Origin: BPJO01 sp037189665
GTDB lineage: Bacteria; Planctomycetota; Phycisphaerae; Tepidisphaerales; Tepidisphaeraceae
Assembly (NCBI GenBank): GCA_037189665.1
Contig: JBBCIV010000029.1
Span: 5,962-69,961 of the forward strand
DNA: 64,000 nucleotides
Direction: 5' to 3'
Shown here: positions 1 through 9,870 of the stretch, piece by piece
Numbering within the stretch: position 1 is the stretch's first letter
Layout of the letters: each line of letters opens with the position of its first letter
Notes under the pieces: model-generated
Databases searched by the model: none
What the model saw: only the letters and a program-made list of their open reading frames with translations
What the model was told of the DNA's origin: nothing
Position numbers and translations under genes: made by a program

Positions 1-510
1 GAGCTTAGGGTCGCGCCACCAGTCGCCGTGCAGGCGGTTGGCATACCACGACATCTGCATGAGCAACGGCTTGCCCGCCGATCCGTCCTCGATCATCGAT
101 TTGAGCTTGATCGACGGCGCGGTGTGGCGGAAGTTGTGCCCCATCTGGCACTTCACTCCCGCCTTTCGCACAGCGGCGGCGATCGATTCAGCACGGGCGA
201 GCGTGAGCGCGATCGGCTTCTCAAGAAACAGGTGAACACCCTTCGCGGCGGCGGCCTCGACTTCACCATTGTGTGCGCCCGGAGGAATGCAGGCATAGAG
301 CGCATCGAACTGCGTCCCCGCAAGCATCGCGTCCATCGTCGAGTAACATTTCGCTGCCCCGCCGACGCGATCGGCATTGAACTTTTCAGCCTTGGCGATG
401 TTGTGGTTGCACAGCGCCACCACGCTGACGTTCTCGACCTTCGACAACGCCCGCACATGTGCTGCCGCGATGCCGCCGGTCCCGAAAATTCCGACCCGAA
501 TGGTGCTCAT
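1..510 (-). CDS. Gfo/Idh/MocA family oxidoreductase (partial, C-terminus beyond left edge)
   Basis: Only the first 170 codons are in the window and the frame runs off the left edge. The N-terminus is a Rossmann nucleotide-binding fold (GIFGTGGIAAAHVRAL from about residue 7). The family's EKP motif is at residues 97-99, where the lysine is normally catalytic. Members are NAD(P)-dependent sugar or polyol dehydrogenases, and the substrate cannot be told from this part. The ATG overlaps the TGA of the upstream hydrolase gene as ATGA, so the two are translationally coupled in one minus-strand operon. This suggests the enzyme acts on a sugar released by that hydrolase. No signal peptide is seen, so it is cytoplasmic or exported by a route not visible here. 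Confidence 0.88.
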   Translation of the reverse strand, partial: MSTIRVGIFGTGGIAAAHVRALSKVENVSVVALCNHNIAKAEKFNADRVGGAAKCYSTMDAMLAGTQFDALYACIPPGAHNGEVEAAAAKGVHLFLEKPIALTLARAESIAAAVRKAGVKCQMGHNFRHTAPSIKLKSMIEDGSAGKPLLMQMSWYANRLHGDWWRDPKL

Positions 511-3500
511 TTCCCGTCCTTTTCCATGAGTTTCACGGAACCCCAATGTTGCTGTTGCCGCTGAACCCCCGCCGACTTTTGGCGAGGCCAGTAGATCTCG
601 CGCGAGCGCTGCTGGCCCACCACCGTCAGGTTGAGATTGATGCCGATCTCGCCGCGGCCCACGTCGTAGTTTCGCAGCAGCTCTGCGGGGATGAACAGTT
701 CCATGACGTAACCGTCACCCGTTCGGCGCGACGCGCCTTTGACCTGTTGGATGTCATACTGCGTCTGGGGAATTTCGTTGGCGACCTTCCACTGGCCGGC
801 GTATACCGCCTGTTTGTCCGGCAACGGCACGAACCAGAACTGGTGCTCCCCTACCCCGAACGGGCGAGGTTGTTTGTTGTTGGCGGCATCGACGAACACC
901 TCCAGCACGTCGCCGGTCCAGAAGCCCTTGGGATCGTTGTGAAGCACCTTGCTGTCGCTCACGTCGACCGCAAAATAAAGCCCCTCGGGAGACCACGCGG
1001 CGTAGAGCTTGGCGTCGTGATCGCCCGTGGTGCTGCCGAGCATCCAGCCGGGCACCTGCGCGTCGGCCGGCCAGTCAGCGAGGTCGCCGTCGAGCGCGAT
1101 CGCCGGCGCTGCCGGCATTCGATGTTGCGGCGGAATGAGCGGACGCGAGAACGTGGCTTTGTCCTGGGCCTCGAAAACCACCTGCGCGCTTTCCGAAGCG
1201 CCGACGTCCGGGCTCCACGTAAACCTGATCGGCACCGTGCGTGCCTCGCCCGGCGAAATGGCGCTCACGGCGATCTCGCGCACGTCCGCCTTCCACGCCG
1301 CCGGCAGTGACAGTCGCAGTACGCCTTCGCGCGGGGTGGTGGCGTTATTGCCGAGTTCGACGTCGAGCTGCACCTCGCCCGGAGCGCCTGTGATCGAGGC
1401 AAGCCGCATCTGGATTGCCGGCTGCAGACCGACCTGGAGCGGGATCTGCTTGACGGCCTCTCCCGACGCCTCGGCAATCGCGAACGTCACGATCTGCGTG
1501 CCGCGATCCTCCCCCGGACCAACCGTGATCGGGAACTCGACCAGCTTGCTTTCGCCGGGCGACACCGTCACGCGCACTTGCGGCGTCTCGGTCTTCCAGC
1601 CCGCCGGCAATCGAGGCGCGATCGTCGCATCGATCGGCGTCGTGCGGTTGTTCTCCACCTTCACCACGGGCTTGATCGGATCGCCCGGCGTGGCGGCGAT
1701 GAGATACGGCGTGTCGAGGCTGTAGGCAGTCTGCTTGTACAACGCGCTCGACGTGTTCAGGCCAACGGCATACGTCGGCGCCATCGACAGCTTGACGCGC
1801 TTCGACGCGATCGGATTCGCGAGGTAGTCGTACAGATGCTCGGCTTCGATCTCCACCTCCGGGCCATCGCCGCGAATGGAAAACAGGACCGCCACCATCT
1901 TGCCGCTCTGTTCCAGAACGTAGCCGCCGGTGTTGTCGCCGACGGAGATCATGCCGACGTATCGTGGGCTCGGAAGCGCCCACGCCATGCCCGCCATCGC
2001 CGAGAGCGCGAGCTTCGGCTGCCCGTCGAAAGTGAAGAGGCCGCAGCCATCAAAGAAACCGCGCGGCTCCTTCGAATCGAAATTGTAGAACCAGAACGAC
2101 TTCTCACATCCCGCTGCCAGCGCCAATAGCCAGCCGCGCTGCAGGAACACCGCTTGCTCATATGGCGACACCACCGGCCCGGCGAGCGTGTCCCAGCCGA
2201 ACTCGGTCAGCCAGTGCTGGCGCTTCTTGCCGTCAGCCTGTCCGGCACGCGTCGCGGCGCGAAGCTGATCGTAGTAAAGCCCCTTTTCCTGGTAGAGGAA
2301 CGAATCAGTATGCGTGTTGTAGTTAAGCGTGCTCACCTCCGGCGGTTCGGTGCCGGTGTAGTAGTGGGAGTTGATCACATCGAGGGGATCAACGTGGCCG
2401 CTCATGACCATGTCGCGTTCCAGCTCCGGAAAGATCCCGGCGCGGCCGTTCTCGATGGTGACGCCTTTATCGCCATGAACAGCGCGAACCAACTCGGCAA
2501 GCTTCGCGTGATACTTACCGTAGTTCTCCCAGTTTACGGCCTCCTCGGCCTTGTGGTTCTCGACAAGAATGTCGTACTCGTTCGACGCCTCCCAATGCGT
2601 CACCTGCGGAAACGCCCGGATCAGGCTGCCGATCAGCTTTACCCACTCTTCGTCAGGCCCCAACGGGCCGACCGGCTTGCCGTCTTCCAGCTTCGGCTTG
2701 ATGATCGTCTGCTGAAGCACGGGCATGACCTTCAAGTCCGCTTCTTCAAACTCCTTCAAAACCTGCCCAAAAAACGGCCACCTGCTGAACGATCCGTCTT
2801 GGGCTCGTGCCTCCAACAGACGCTGACGGATAAATCCGTAATCGCGAATCCAGATGATCCCCGCCTTTCGGAAAGGCTTGATCATCATGCCGACGTTCCC
2901 GTAGTGATTCAGGCCGTAGGGAGACGCCATCTTCTCCGCTTCGGTCAACTCGCGCGGTTCGGGCAGCAGCGCATAGGTCATGCGAGCAGTGGCGTTGGCA
3001 CCCTCAGCGTGAGGCAATCTGGCGTCAATCGAATAGAGGCCGAAGCGATCGCCGGGCAGCGCCAGATCGATGGACGAAACCCCGTCGATTTCGATCGACT
3101 GCGCATTTGTATGAACGACCGTCTGATCGGCATCGGCGACCGAATAGTTCAGCGTGCTTTTCAACGGCCTGGGCAACCAGTTGTGAACATGCGCCGTCGC
3201 GCTGGCCGGCGGGCCGGCAAAGACGTTGCCCTGCTCGGGCGTGGAGAGCACGAGGTCAACCAACCTCGTCGCCGGCGGCGATTTCAAGGCGGTCTTCGGA
3301 TCGGCGGGCGAGGGGTCGGGCGTCCAGGTGGTCAGCAGTCCGGTCGTGCGATCGACGTTGGTGATGTCGGTCGCGACGGCGAGATCATCGATTTGGATGG
3401 CTGATCGCGGCTTATCCGACTTCGAGTCAGAATCGACGACCAGACGCGTAATCTGGATCGGCGACACCCAGTCGGCCGGCACGTCGAACTGCACGCGCGT

Positions 3501-3914
3501 CCACTGCGACGCATTCTCCACAGGCGCGATGACCCAGGCGAGCGGCTTGCCGGCGACAGCTTCGCGGCCCCAGCCATCCTTAAACACGACGCGAACTGTT
3601 CGCCGGGCGTCGTCGCGCTTGATCCACATCGAAAGCGACCGGGCCTGGCCGGGCACGACGAGGGGATCCTTCGGAACGATCGCCATCGATCGCGATGGTT
3701 CGCCTTCAATGCTGATACTGCGGGAGGAGTTCGGCGCGGGCGACGCCTCTGCTGCCGAAACGAAAGCCCCCCCTTCCGCAACGCGCCAGCGAACGGTTTC
3801 AAACCCGTCCGCCACCTTCTCGACAACTTGGCCAAGCGCCGCAGGCGCCCCCAGCACGCCGATCAAAACGATCAACCAACCGCCAATAACGCGGGTGTTC
3901 GTTCCGGTAGACAT
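507..3914 (-). CDS. Secreted clan-A-like glycoside hydrolase with N-terminal jelly-roll and C-terminal CBM9/DOMON-like domain
   Basis: A 1135-residue protein. Residues 1-29 form a signal peptide (hydrophobic WLIVLIGVLGAPAALG). A jelly-roll-like carbohydrate-binding segment follows to about residue 170. The central TIM barrel carries candidate catalytic glutamates at E446 (HWEASNEYD) and E571 (HWLTEFGWD), the spacing expected for a clan GH-A/GH39-like retaining enzyme. After two beta-sandwich segments, the last 190 residues (ALDGDLADWP onward) look like a CBM9/DOMON sugar-binding domain. The long open frame continues upstream to 4385, but ATG 3914 has GGAG upstream and begins the signal peptide. 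It is divergent from the GH78 gene and overlaps the downstream oxidoreductase. The exact GH family and substrate are not determined. Confidence 0.8.
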   Translation of the reverse strand: MSTGTNTRVIGGWLIVLIGVLGAPAALGQVVEKVADGFETVRWRVAEGGAFVSAAEASPAPNSSRSISIEGEPSRSMAIVPKDPLVVPGQARSLSMWIKRDDARRTVRVVFKDGWGREAVAGKPLAWVIAPVENASQWTRVQFDVPADWVSPIQITRLVVDSDSKSDKPRSAIQIDDLAVATDITNVDRTTGLLTTWTPDPSPADPKTALKSPPATRLVDLVLSTPEQGNVFAGPPASATAHVHNWLPRPLKSTLNYSVADADQTVVHTNAQSIEIDGVSSIDLALPGDRFGLYSIDARLPHAEGANATARMTYALLPEPRELTEAEKMASPYGLNHYGNVGMMIKPFRKAGIIWIRDYGFIRQRLLEARAQDGSFSRWPFFGQVLKEFEEADLKVMPVLQQTIIKPKLEDGKPVGPLGPDEEWVKLIGSLIRAFPQVTHWEASNEYDILVENHKAEEAVNWENYGKYHAKLAELVRAVHGDKGVTIENGRAGIFPELERDMVMSGHVDPLDVINSHYYTGTEPPEVSTLNYNTHTDSFLYQEKGLYYDQLRAATRAGQADGKKRQHWLTEFGWDTLAGPVVSPYEQAVFLQRGWLLALAAGCEKSFWFYNFDSKEPRGFFDGCGLFTFDGQPKLALSAMAGMAWALPSPRYVGMISVGDNTGGYVLEQSGKMVAVLFSIRGDGPEVEIEAEHLYDYLANPIASKRVKLSMAPTYAVGLNTSSALYKQTAYSLDTPYLIAATPGDPIKPVVKVENNRTTPIDATIAPRLPAGWKTETPQVRVTVSPGESKLVEFPITVGPGEDRGTQIVTFAIAEASGEAVKQIPLQVGLQPAIQMRLASITGAPGEVQLDVELGNNATTPREGVLRLSLPAAWKADVREIAVSAISPGEARTVPIRFTWSPDVGASESAQVVFEAQDKATFSRPLIPPQHRMPAAPAIALDGDLADWPADAQVPGWMLGSTTGDHDAKLYAAWSPEGLYFAVDVSDSKVLHNDPKGFWTGDVLEVFVDAANNKQPRPFGVGEHQFWFVPLPDKQAVYAGQWKVANEIPQTQYDIQQVKGASRRTGDGYVMELFIPAELLRNYDVGRGEIGINLNLTVVGQQRSREIYWPRQKSAGVQRQQQHWGSVKLMEKDGK

Positions 3915-3962
3915 GATGTCCTGTTCTCCGCCAAACGGTGGGAAACCAATCGCCACAAACGT

Positions 3963-3984
3963 TGTTGCGAAACATTGTGCAACA
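3963..3984. promoter_or_regulatory. Inverted repeat in the divergent glycosidase promoter region
   Basis: TGTTGC and GCAACA arms (6 bp each) are separated by 10 bases, midway in the 132-bp gap between two divergent hydrolase genes. The position suits a shared operator for a LacI- or XylR-type regulator. No protein can be assigned from the sequence alone. Confidence 0.35.
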
Positions 3985-4046
3985 GTTTCCAGATGATACA
4001 CTTTATGTTCTGGAAGTGCAACGGATCGTCGTTTTCGGAGGCGGTT

Positions 4047-6536
4047 ATGGCCGAGGTGCAAGCGAAGGCCGGCGGGCGGGGCTTCGCGGGGTTTGAACGA
4101 GATGTAGCGCGGATCTGGCTTCACAATGCGAGCGAAACCGGGCCGCAGACAAGGCTTTTTCGCAAGTCGTTTGATCTGGATGAGGCTGCGCGTAACGCAA
4201 CCCTGCACGTCTTCGCGGAAAGCCGTTATCACATTTGGATCAATGGCCACTACCTCGGGCGCGGGCCGGCGTTTCACCATCCGACCGAGTTGCTCGTCGA
4301 TTCGCATGCCCTGCCGGCCGACCATCTTCGCGCCGGCCGGAACGTGATCGCCGTGCTGGTGCAGGAGATCCACGAGTCGTTCCACAACCGTCTCCGCTCC
4401 GGCGAGCCGGGGCTGATCGCGCAGCTCGATCTCGACGGACGCCCCGCGGCCTTATCCGACGAAACCTGGCGCGTCACCGATCGAACCGGCTGGCGGGCCG
4501 ATCCGCCACGGCAATGCTGGGCGATCGACTATCTCGAAGAATTCGACATGGCCGCCTCGCCTGGGCCGTGGCAAACGGTCGATTTCGACGACGGCAACTG
4601 GCAAGCCGCACAGGCAATTCGTCCGCTAACCTCGATCCCCGGCGCGCGTTTTCTCGCCCGCCCGTTGCCGGGGCTGGCGCATCAGTGGAGGAAGCCGGCT
4701 CGATTCATCGGGGCCTATAGCATCTCTGAACCCGCCGCGCCGGAACGCCGATTCAAATCGACCGGCGACCTGGGAAACTTCCTCGCCAACGTCCCCTGGA
4801 CTCCACGGCCGGACATCACGATCGACGCCAGCGCCAATTCGTTCACGCTGCATCCCGCAAGCCCGTCCGAAGGGCTCATTTGCTGCTTTGATCTCGGTGC
4901 CGAAACGGTCGGCCAGATCAACCTCGAATGCGATTTGCCCGGCGAAGGCACCATCGACATCGGCTGGTCCGAAACCCTCGAACCCGACGGCCGGCCCGAT
5001 CTCGTTCGCAAGGGGGTCGGCTACGTCAACCGCATCCACGCCACCCAAGGATACCTCGACTGGTCGCCGATCCAGTTCAGCGCCATGCGGTACATCATGC
5101 TGATGATCCGAGGGTTCGACGGCCCGGTGCGAGTCCGCCGGTTCGGCATCCGTGCAAGCAAGCCCGACGTGACATGGGACGCCGGATTTCGCAGCGGCGA
5201 TTCCAGGCTCACCGCAGTCTTCGATATGTGCCTGCTCAGCCAGCGCGTGGGGACGCAGGAAGCGCAGATGGATTGCCCTTCGCGCGAGCAGGCGTCGTAC
5301 GTCGGCGACGGCATGATCACCGCGCGGTGGTTCGCGCAGCTCACCGGCGACGTGCGGCACTGGCGATATCTCGTGCACGAACAATTCCGCCGGCAGGGTG
5401 AGAACGGCATCATCCGCTCGTCGATCTTCAGCGGCCGAAGCGACACGCTCGTCGATTACGTTCCGCTGGCGATCATCGGCCTGCGCGACTACTACCTCTA
5501 CACGCGAGACATCGATTCCGTCCAATCGCTGATCGGTCCTGCCCGCAAGTCGCACCGCTTCTTCGACCGACATCGCTCCGCCGGCGGGCTCTGCACCTGG
5601 ACGTACCGGAAAGATCAGCCCATGGCGACGTGGGAGAACCTGTACGACCCGTCGCAGCCCGTTTTCGGCGACTCTGAGGGGTTAACGCTATTCATCGATC
5701 ATCCCGGCATGGGCTGGCACAACCAGCAGGAGGCCGGCATCGATCGCCGCGGCATCAACGCGGGACTGAACCTGCTTGTCGTCATTGCGCAACGAGCCTT
5801 GGCCGACCTTGAAGCGGCGATCGGCAACACAGCCGCCGCCCAGGCCCTTCGTGCCGATGCGGATCACCTCGCGAAACTGGCGCACGAAGCCTTCTTCGAT
5901 CCCGCCGCCTCTCTTTACCGCGACGGCGTTCTGGACGACGAGCGTCTGGAACAGGTCAGCGAACAGACCAACACTTTCGCCATCGCCGCCCGCGCCTGCG
6001 ACGATGAAACGGCGCGATCAATCCTGTTGAGATTGCTGAAAAACGACGATCCTGACATCTCGCGCAACGGCCCGTACTTCTGGGCGTATCTCTTTCCGGA
6101 AATGATGCGTCTCGGCCTGCACGACATCGCTCTCGACCACGCCCGCGCCAAATGGGGCGAGATGATCGACGGCGGCGCGTCGACGCTGTGGGAAACGTTC
6201 CTCGGCGACGACCTCGACACCTGGTGTCATCCCTGGGCGGGAGCGCCGATCGATTTTGTGCTCAACGGGCTGCTCGGCCTGCCGAGCGCGGCGTTCGACG
6301 ACAAGAACGTCACCCTTCGCCCGCGCTACGACCTGCTGGCCGACGCCGAAGGAAGCATTCACACCCGTCATGGCCGATTCGAGATCGCGTGGAAACGCGA
6401 AGGGGATCGCGCCGTGCTGCGCGGCGCGGTGCCGGCGGGCCTCCGGGCCAGCATCATCCGACCTGACGGCTCGTCCATCGTCCGGGTAAACGGCGAATGG
6501 AAGACTTTCATTGATCTACATCACGACCATCGGTGA
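4047..6536 (+). CDS. GH78-type alpha-L-rhamnosidase
   Basis: An 829-residue protein. An N-terminal beta-sandwich (FRKSFDLDEAARNATLHVFAE, about residues 30-60) is typical of bacterial alpha-L-rhamnosidases. The GH78 signature CPSREQASYVGDG lies near residues 409-421, inside the (alpha/alpha)6 barrel that supplies the acidic catalytic residues. A small C-terminal beta domain follows. The enzyme should release terminal L-rhamnose from glycosides or pectic fragments. Start 4047 is preceded by GGAG at 6 bp, and an in-frame extension to 3828 lacks this. No signal peptide is evident, which suggests action on imported oligosaccharides. It leads a plus-strand operon with the GH36-like and GH172 genes. 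A rhamnose isomerase lies about 21 kb downstream. Confidence 0.88.
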   Translation: MAEVQAKAGGRGFAGFERDVARIWLHNASETGPQTRLFRKSFDLDEAARNATLHVFAESRYHIWINGHYLGRGPAFHHPTELLVDSHALPADHLRAGRNVIAVLVQEIHESFHNRLRSGEPGLIAQLDLDGRPAALSDETWRVTDRTGWRADPPRQCWAIDYLEEFDMAASPGPWQTVDFDDGNWQAAQAIRPLTSIPGARFLARPLPGLAHQWRKPARFIGAYSISEPAAPERRFKSTGDLGNFLANVPWTPRPDITIDASANSFTLHPASPSEGLICCFDLGAETVGQINLECDLPGEGTIDIGWSETLEPDGRPDLVRKGVGYVNRIHATQGYLDWSPIQFSAMRYIMLMIRGFDGPVRVRRFGIRASKPDVTWDAGFRSGDSRLTAVFDMCLLSQRVGTQEAQMDCPSREQASYVGDGMITARWFAQLTGDVRHWRYLVHEQFRRQGENGIIRSSIFSGRSDTLVDYVPLAIIGLRDYYLYTRDIDSVQSLIGPARKSHRFFDRHRSAGGLCTWTYRKDQPMATWENLYDPSQPVFGDSEGLTLFIDHPGMGWHNQQEAGIDRRGINAGLNLLVVIAQRALADLEAAIGNTAAAQALRADADHLAKLAHEAFFDPAASLYRDGVLDDERLEQVSEQTNTFAIAARACDDETARSILLRLLKNDDPDISRNGPYFWAYLFPEMMRLGLHDIALDHARAKWGEMIDGGASTLWETFLGDDLDTWCHPWAGAPIDFVLNGLLGLPSAAFDDKNVTLRPRYDLLADAEGSIHTRHGRFEIAWKREGDRAVLRGAVPAGLRASIIRPDGSSIVRVNGEWKTFIDLHHDHR

Positions 6537-6540
6537 CCTC

Positions 6541-8691
6541 ATGCCTGACAACAAAACTGAAACTCCGTGGCAATATGACCATGACGGCTTTCGCTTTACA
6601 TGGGATGTGCAATCCGACTGCGCCAAACTTCGCGAAAGCCAGTCGGATACCGTTGTGTGGAGCGGCTCGCTCCTGCCGCTGTTCTGGCTGCGGCAATCGG
6701 ACGGCACAAACCGCGCTTCGAAGGCCGTCGTGCGCTCCTCAGCGGGAACGCAAACGTCGCTCATCCTTCAACTCGCGTTCGACGACCTTGCGACCGGCGA
6801 ACTCGCCATCTCGACGAATAAGGCGGGCGTGCAGTTTGATCGGCTGTCGGTCAAATGGCTGTCCAGTACTCCGCCGGCGATCATCGGGCTGTACTTCGGC
6901 GCGTCGATGTTGACCCAAACGCAGCGCGACGCCGCCCCATCGCTCGAGCACCCCTTCTGGCCCGACTGGACGGCCGAGGGGTTCTGCATTCCGAGCGCGA
7001 AGGGCTCGCCGGTGCAAAGCTTCTTCCGCTGCTGGGATTTCGGCCATGCAACGTTGCCGCTGGGGAGCTTCGGCCCCGCGATGGGCACGCCCTACGCCGC
7101 AGCCTACCCCCGGCCGTTGTACGCCGCAGCGATGGGCAACAGCGCCGGCTGGATCGTCTTCGGAACTGGCGATATTCCTGACGCGGCGTTGTCGATGCAG
7201 ATCCGCGCCTCCAGCGGCATGTTTCACTGGCTCTATCGCGAAGACCTTCATGGCCCCGGGGAGAAGACGCGAACCTGGAACCGCCCGCTGTCGATCGCAT
7301 GGGCGCCGGTGGCGTGGGAAGCCTATCGTCAATTCTTCGCCAATTTCGATACCGCCGGCGGCAACCCGCGGCACGCGCGGTCGAACATCAACAGTTGGGG
7401 CGCGTTCAAAACCGGCGACTTCAACATCCGCCGGCTCGCCGATCATGCCGCAGCGCTCAACGCGGAATTGCTCGTCATCGACGACTACTGGGAATCCAGC
7501 ATGGGCACCGGCGAGCCTCACTACGAGCGGTTTCCCGAGTTTGACGCGGATCTGGAGTACGCCCGTTCCAAGGGACTGGCAATCGGCTTCTGGCAATCGG
7601 TGGGATGGGTGGATGATCCCGCCGCCTGCGGCCTGCAACCCGAAGACCTCCTTCGCGGCCCGGACGGACGGCCACGACGGGGGAACTGGGGCATCAACCC
7701 GCGCGACCCCAACGCCCGCTATTGCCTCGATCCCTCATCTCTACGCACGCGCGAGTTTCTGCGTCGCCGGACACAGTCGATCATGCGACGATTCTCGCCG
7801 GTGCTGATCAAGCTCGATTTCGGCTACGGCCTGCCCGGCCCCGACGTCGCGGTACCGGCCGATCCGCGTTACCGAGGCGAGCGCCTGGCGATGGAACTGC
7901 TGAAGACCGTCGCCGACGCCGCCCGCGAGATCTCGCCCGGCGTAGCAATGCAGTATTACGGCCTTCATCCGCTGACGCGCGGCGTGACCGACATCATCGC
8001 GCTGGACGACCTCGGCGACGCCGGATCGGCGGAGATCGCCGGACACGGACAATGGTCGATCTGGTCGGCGCTGGCGGGCACGCGCGGCCTGGCGATCGTG
8101 GCGTCGAGCGGGTACGACTGGAACGCCGACGCCGACATCCTGCTGAACTCCGCGGTCATCGGCGTGCCAGGCGCGGTCTTGCGCGTCGTGCAGGACGAAC
8201 CACCGCGTTCCGTCCGCCTTCGCATGAATCGCAGGCGAGCGCTCAACCTTTGGTATCGTCGCCCGATGCGGTGGCAGCCGCTCTGGCTCGACTCGCAGCC
8301 CGGCACGCTCACCGACGAACCCGCCGTCCACTGCTGGGGACGCCTCGAATCGCACGGTGGGCAGCCGCAGCTCACGTCGCTTGCGCTTCGCGAAAGCGGC
8401 CTACAACACGCCCCGCCCGAGTCCATCCCCTCCCGCGCGTGGAGCGGCCGTTGGGCGGTCATATCGCAGGACAACAGCGGCATTCGCTCTTCCTCGCGAA
8501 TCGCATGTATTCCGTTTGGGCCGGGTTCGCTCAAGCTGCAACTCGATCACGCGCCGGCGCGCGTCATCGTCATCACCCCCGATGGCGAACGTCCGGCGGA
8601 TGAGGCGATCATCGACGGGAAAACGGTTTCCATTCAGGTCAACGATGCCGCGCTGGCGGACATCGTTGGATATCTCATCATCCGCGAATAA
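6541..8691 (+). CDS. GH36-like (clan GH-D) alpha-glycosidase
   Basis: A 716-residue protein with an N-terminal beta-sandwich and a TIM barrel in which VLIKLDFGYG places a candidate nucleophile at D426. This K-x-D-F arrangement occurs in GH27/GH36 and related alpha-galactosidases. Upstream barrel strands carry NSWGAFKTGDFN and LLVIDDYWE. A short all-beta domain closes the protein. The ATG is 4 bp after the TGA of the rhamnosidase gene and has GGTGA just upstream. A weaker in-frame start at 6511 would overlap the previous gene. No signal peptide is seen. Alpha-galactosidase activity is the nearest guess, but the family also includes alpha-N-acetylgalactosaminidases and transferases. Confidence 0.72.
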   Translation: MPDNKTETPWQYDHDGFRFTWDVQSDCAKLRESQSDTVVWSGSLLPLFWLRQSDGTNRASKAVVRSSAGTQTSLILQLAFDDLATGELAISTNKAGVQFDRLSVKWLSSTPPAIIGLYFGASMLTQTQRDAAPSLEHPFWPDWTAEGFCIPSAKGSPVQSFFRCWDFGHATLPLGSFGPAMGTPYAAAYPRPLYAAAMGNSAGWIVFGTGDIPDAALSMQIRASSGMFHWLYREDLHGPGEKTRTWNRPLSIAWAPVAWEAYRQFFANFDTAGGNPRHARSNINSWGAFKTGDFNIRRLADHAAALNAELLVIDDYWESSMGTGEPHYERFPEFDADLEYARSKGLAIGFWQSVGWVDDPAACGLQPEDLLRGPDGRPRRGNWGINPRDPNARYCLDPSSLRTREFLRRRTQSIMRRFSPVLIKLDFGYGLPGPDVAVPADPRYRGERLAMELLKTVADAAREISPGVAMQYYGLHPLTRGVTDIIALDDLGDAGSAEIAGHGQWSIWSALAGTRGLAIVASSGYDWNADADILLNSAVIGVPGAVLRVVQDEPPRSVRLRMNRRRALNLWYRRPMRWQPLWLDSQPGTLTDEPAVHCWGRLESHGGQPQLTSLALRESGLQHAPPESIPSRAWSGRWAVISQDNSGIRSSSRIACIPFGPGSLKLQLDHAPARVIVITPDGERPADEAIIDGKTVSIQVNDAALADIVGYLIIRE

Positions 8692-8709
8692 GGACAGAGG
8701 ATTTCAGAA

Positions 8710-9843
8710 ATGAACGACGTCAACTATCCCCTTTTCGTCGCGCCGCGTGGCGTGCAAACCCTGTGGCTGACCGCTGAGAACCCCCGCGGCGAAAAAGGCG
8801 CGGGCGGCCAGGCGAACGGCGGCCGCAAGGGGGCGCCGGCGATCAAAAACGTGTTGCCCGGCAGCCAGCATGTGCTGGCGGACATCAACGGCACCAGCGG
8901 CGTTCTGCGCCGCATCTGGATGACCATCAACGACCGACGGCCGAAGATGCTGCGCGGGTTTCGCATCGATATCTATTGGGACGGCGCTGCCCGTCCCGCC
9001 GTCAGCGCGCCGTTGGGCGATTTCTTCGGCCACATGCTCGGCAAGCTCGTCACGTTCGATTCGGCAATGCTCTCCAGCCCCGAAGGCAGAAGCTTCAACT
9101 GCTGCTTTCCCATGCCGTTCCGCAAGGGGGTGAAGGTGGTCGTCACCAATGAGACCGACGAGCCCATCGAGATGCTCTTCTACGAAATTAACTGCACCGT
9201 CGGCGATGCGATCGGCGATGACGCGCTTTACTTCCACTCCCACTGGCGGCGCGAGGCGCACACGGTCATGCAACGTGACTACGAAATCCTCCCCACCACT
9301 CATGGCCGCGGACGATATCTGGGCACGGCGATCGGGGTCATTTCCAACATGAACACCTACAACCGTTCCTGGTGGGGCGAAGGCGAGGTGAAATTCTTCA
9401 TCGATGGAGACACCGCTCACCCGACGCTCTGCGGCACCGGCACCGAAGATTACATCGGCACCGCGTGGGGTCAGGGTCGATACGACAACCTCTACCAGGG
9501 CTGCCATCTCGTCGACGACGTGAAGTTTTGGTACGGCTTCTATCGCCTGCACGTCCCGGACCCCGTTTTCTTCTCGACCGATATTCGCGCAACGATCCAC
9601 CAGATCGGCTGCTGGGACCCGATTTCCAAGGCGCAGTTCCACCTGTCCGAGACGCCCATCTACAAGACGGGACCGGAGCGAAATCGGGTCGATTTTTCAA
9701 AGAAGGGCAACACGCTTCCCTACGACATTTACGAGCGCGAAGATGACGACTGGTCAAGCTGCGCCTACTTCTACCTCGACCGGCCGGAAAACAATCTGCC
9801 GGCACTGGCATCGCTGGCGGAGCGACTGGAGAAAATGCTGTAG
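8710..9843 (+). CDS. GH172 / DUF2961 family glycoside hydrolase
   Basis: A 377-residue, single-domain protein of the DUF2961 family. Conserved features visible are the LADINGTSGVLRRIWMT strand near residue 58, the acidic stretch in GEGEVKFFIDGD and the strongly conserved CGTGTEDYIGTAWG near residue 240. DUF2961 was reclassified as GH172, whose characterised members act on difructose dianhydride or on alpha-D-arabinofuranosides and form trimers. The substrate here is inferred only as a furanoside. There is no signal peptide. ATG 8710 has an AGGACAGAGGA purine tract upstream and lies 18 bp after the GH36-like gene, so the two are very probably co-transcribed. The gene ends convergently with the esterase gene at 9871. 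Confidence 0.85.
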   Translation: MNDVNYPLFVAPRGVQTLWLTAENPRGEKGAGGQANGGRKGAPAIKNVLPGSQHVLADINGTSGVLRRIWMTINDRRPKMLRGFRIDIYWDGAARPAVSAPLGDFFGHMLGKLVTFDSAMLSSPEGRSFNCCFPMPFRKGVKVVVTNETDEPIEMLFYEINCTVGDAIGDDALYFHSHWRREAHTVMQRDYEILPTTHGRGRYLGTAIGVISNMNTYNRSWWGEGEVKFFIDGDTAHPTLCGTGTEDYIGTAWGQGRYDNLYQGCHLVDDVKFWYGFYRLHVPDPVFFSTDIRATIHQIGCWDPISKAQFHLSETPIYKTGPERNRVDFSKKGNTLPYDIYEREDDDWSSCAYFYLDRPENNLPALASLAERLEKML

Positions 9844-9870
9844 GCGCGGGTCCGCGCGCGAGCGTGAGGA

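Noticed and set aside
459..3404. Long plus-strand frames opposite the hydrolase gene at 507-3914 (for example 459-1310 and 2154-3404)
   Set aside because: They are antisense to a gene with signal peptide, domains and catalytic residues; arginine- and proline-rich translations are typical shadows in GC-rich DNA.
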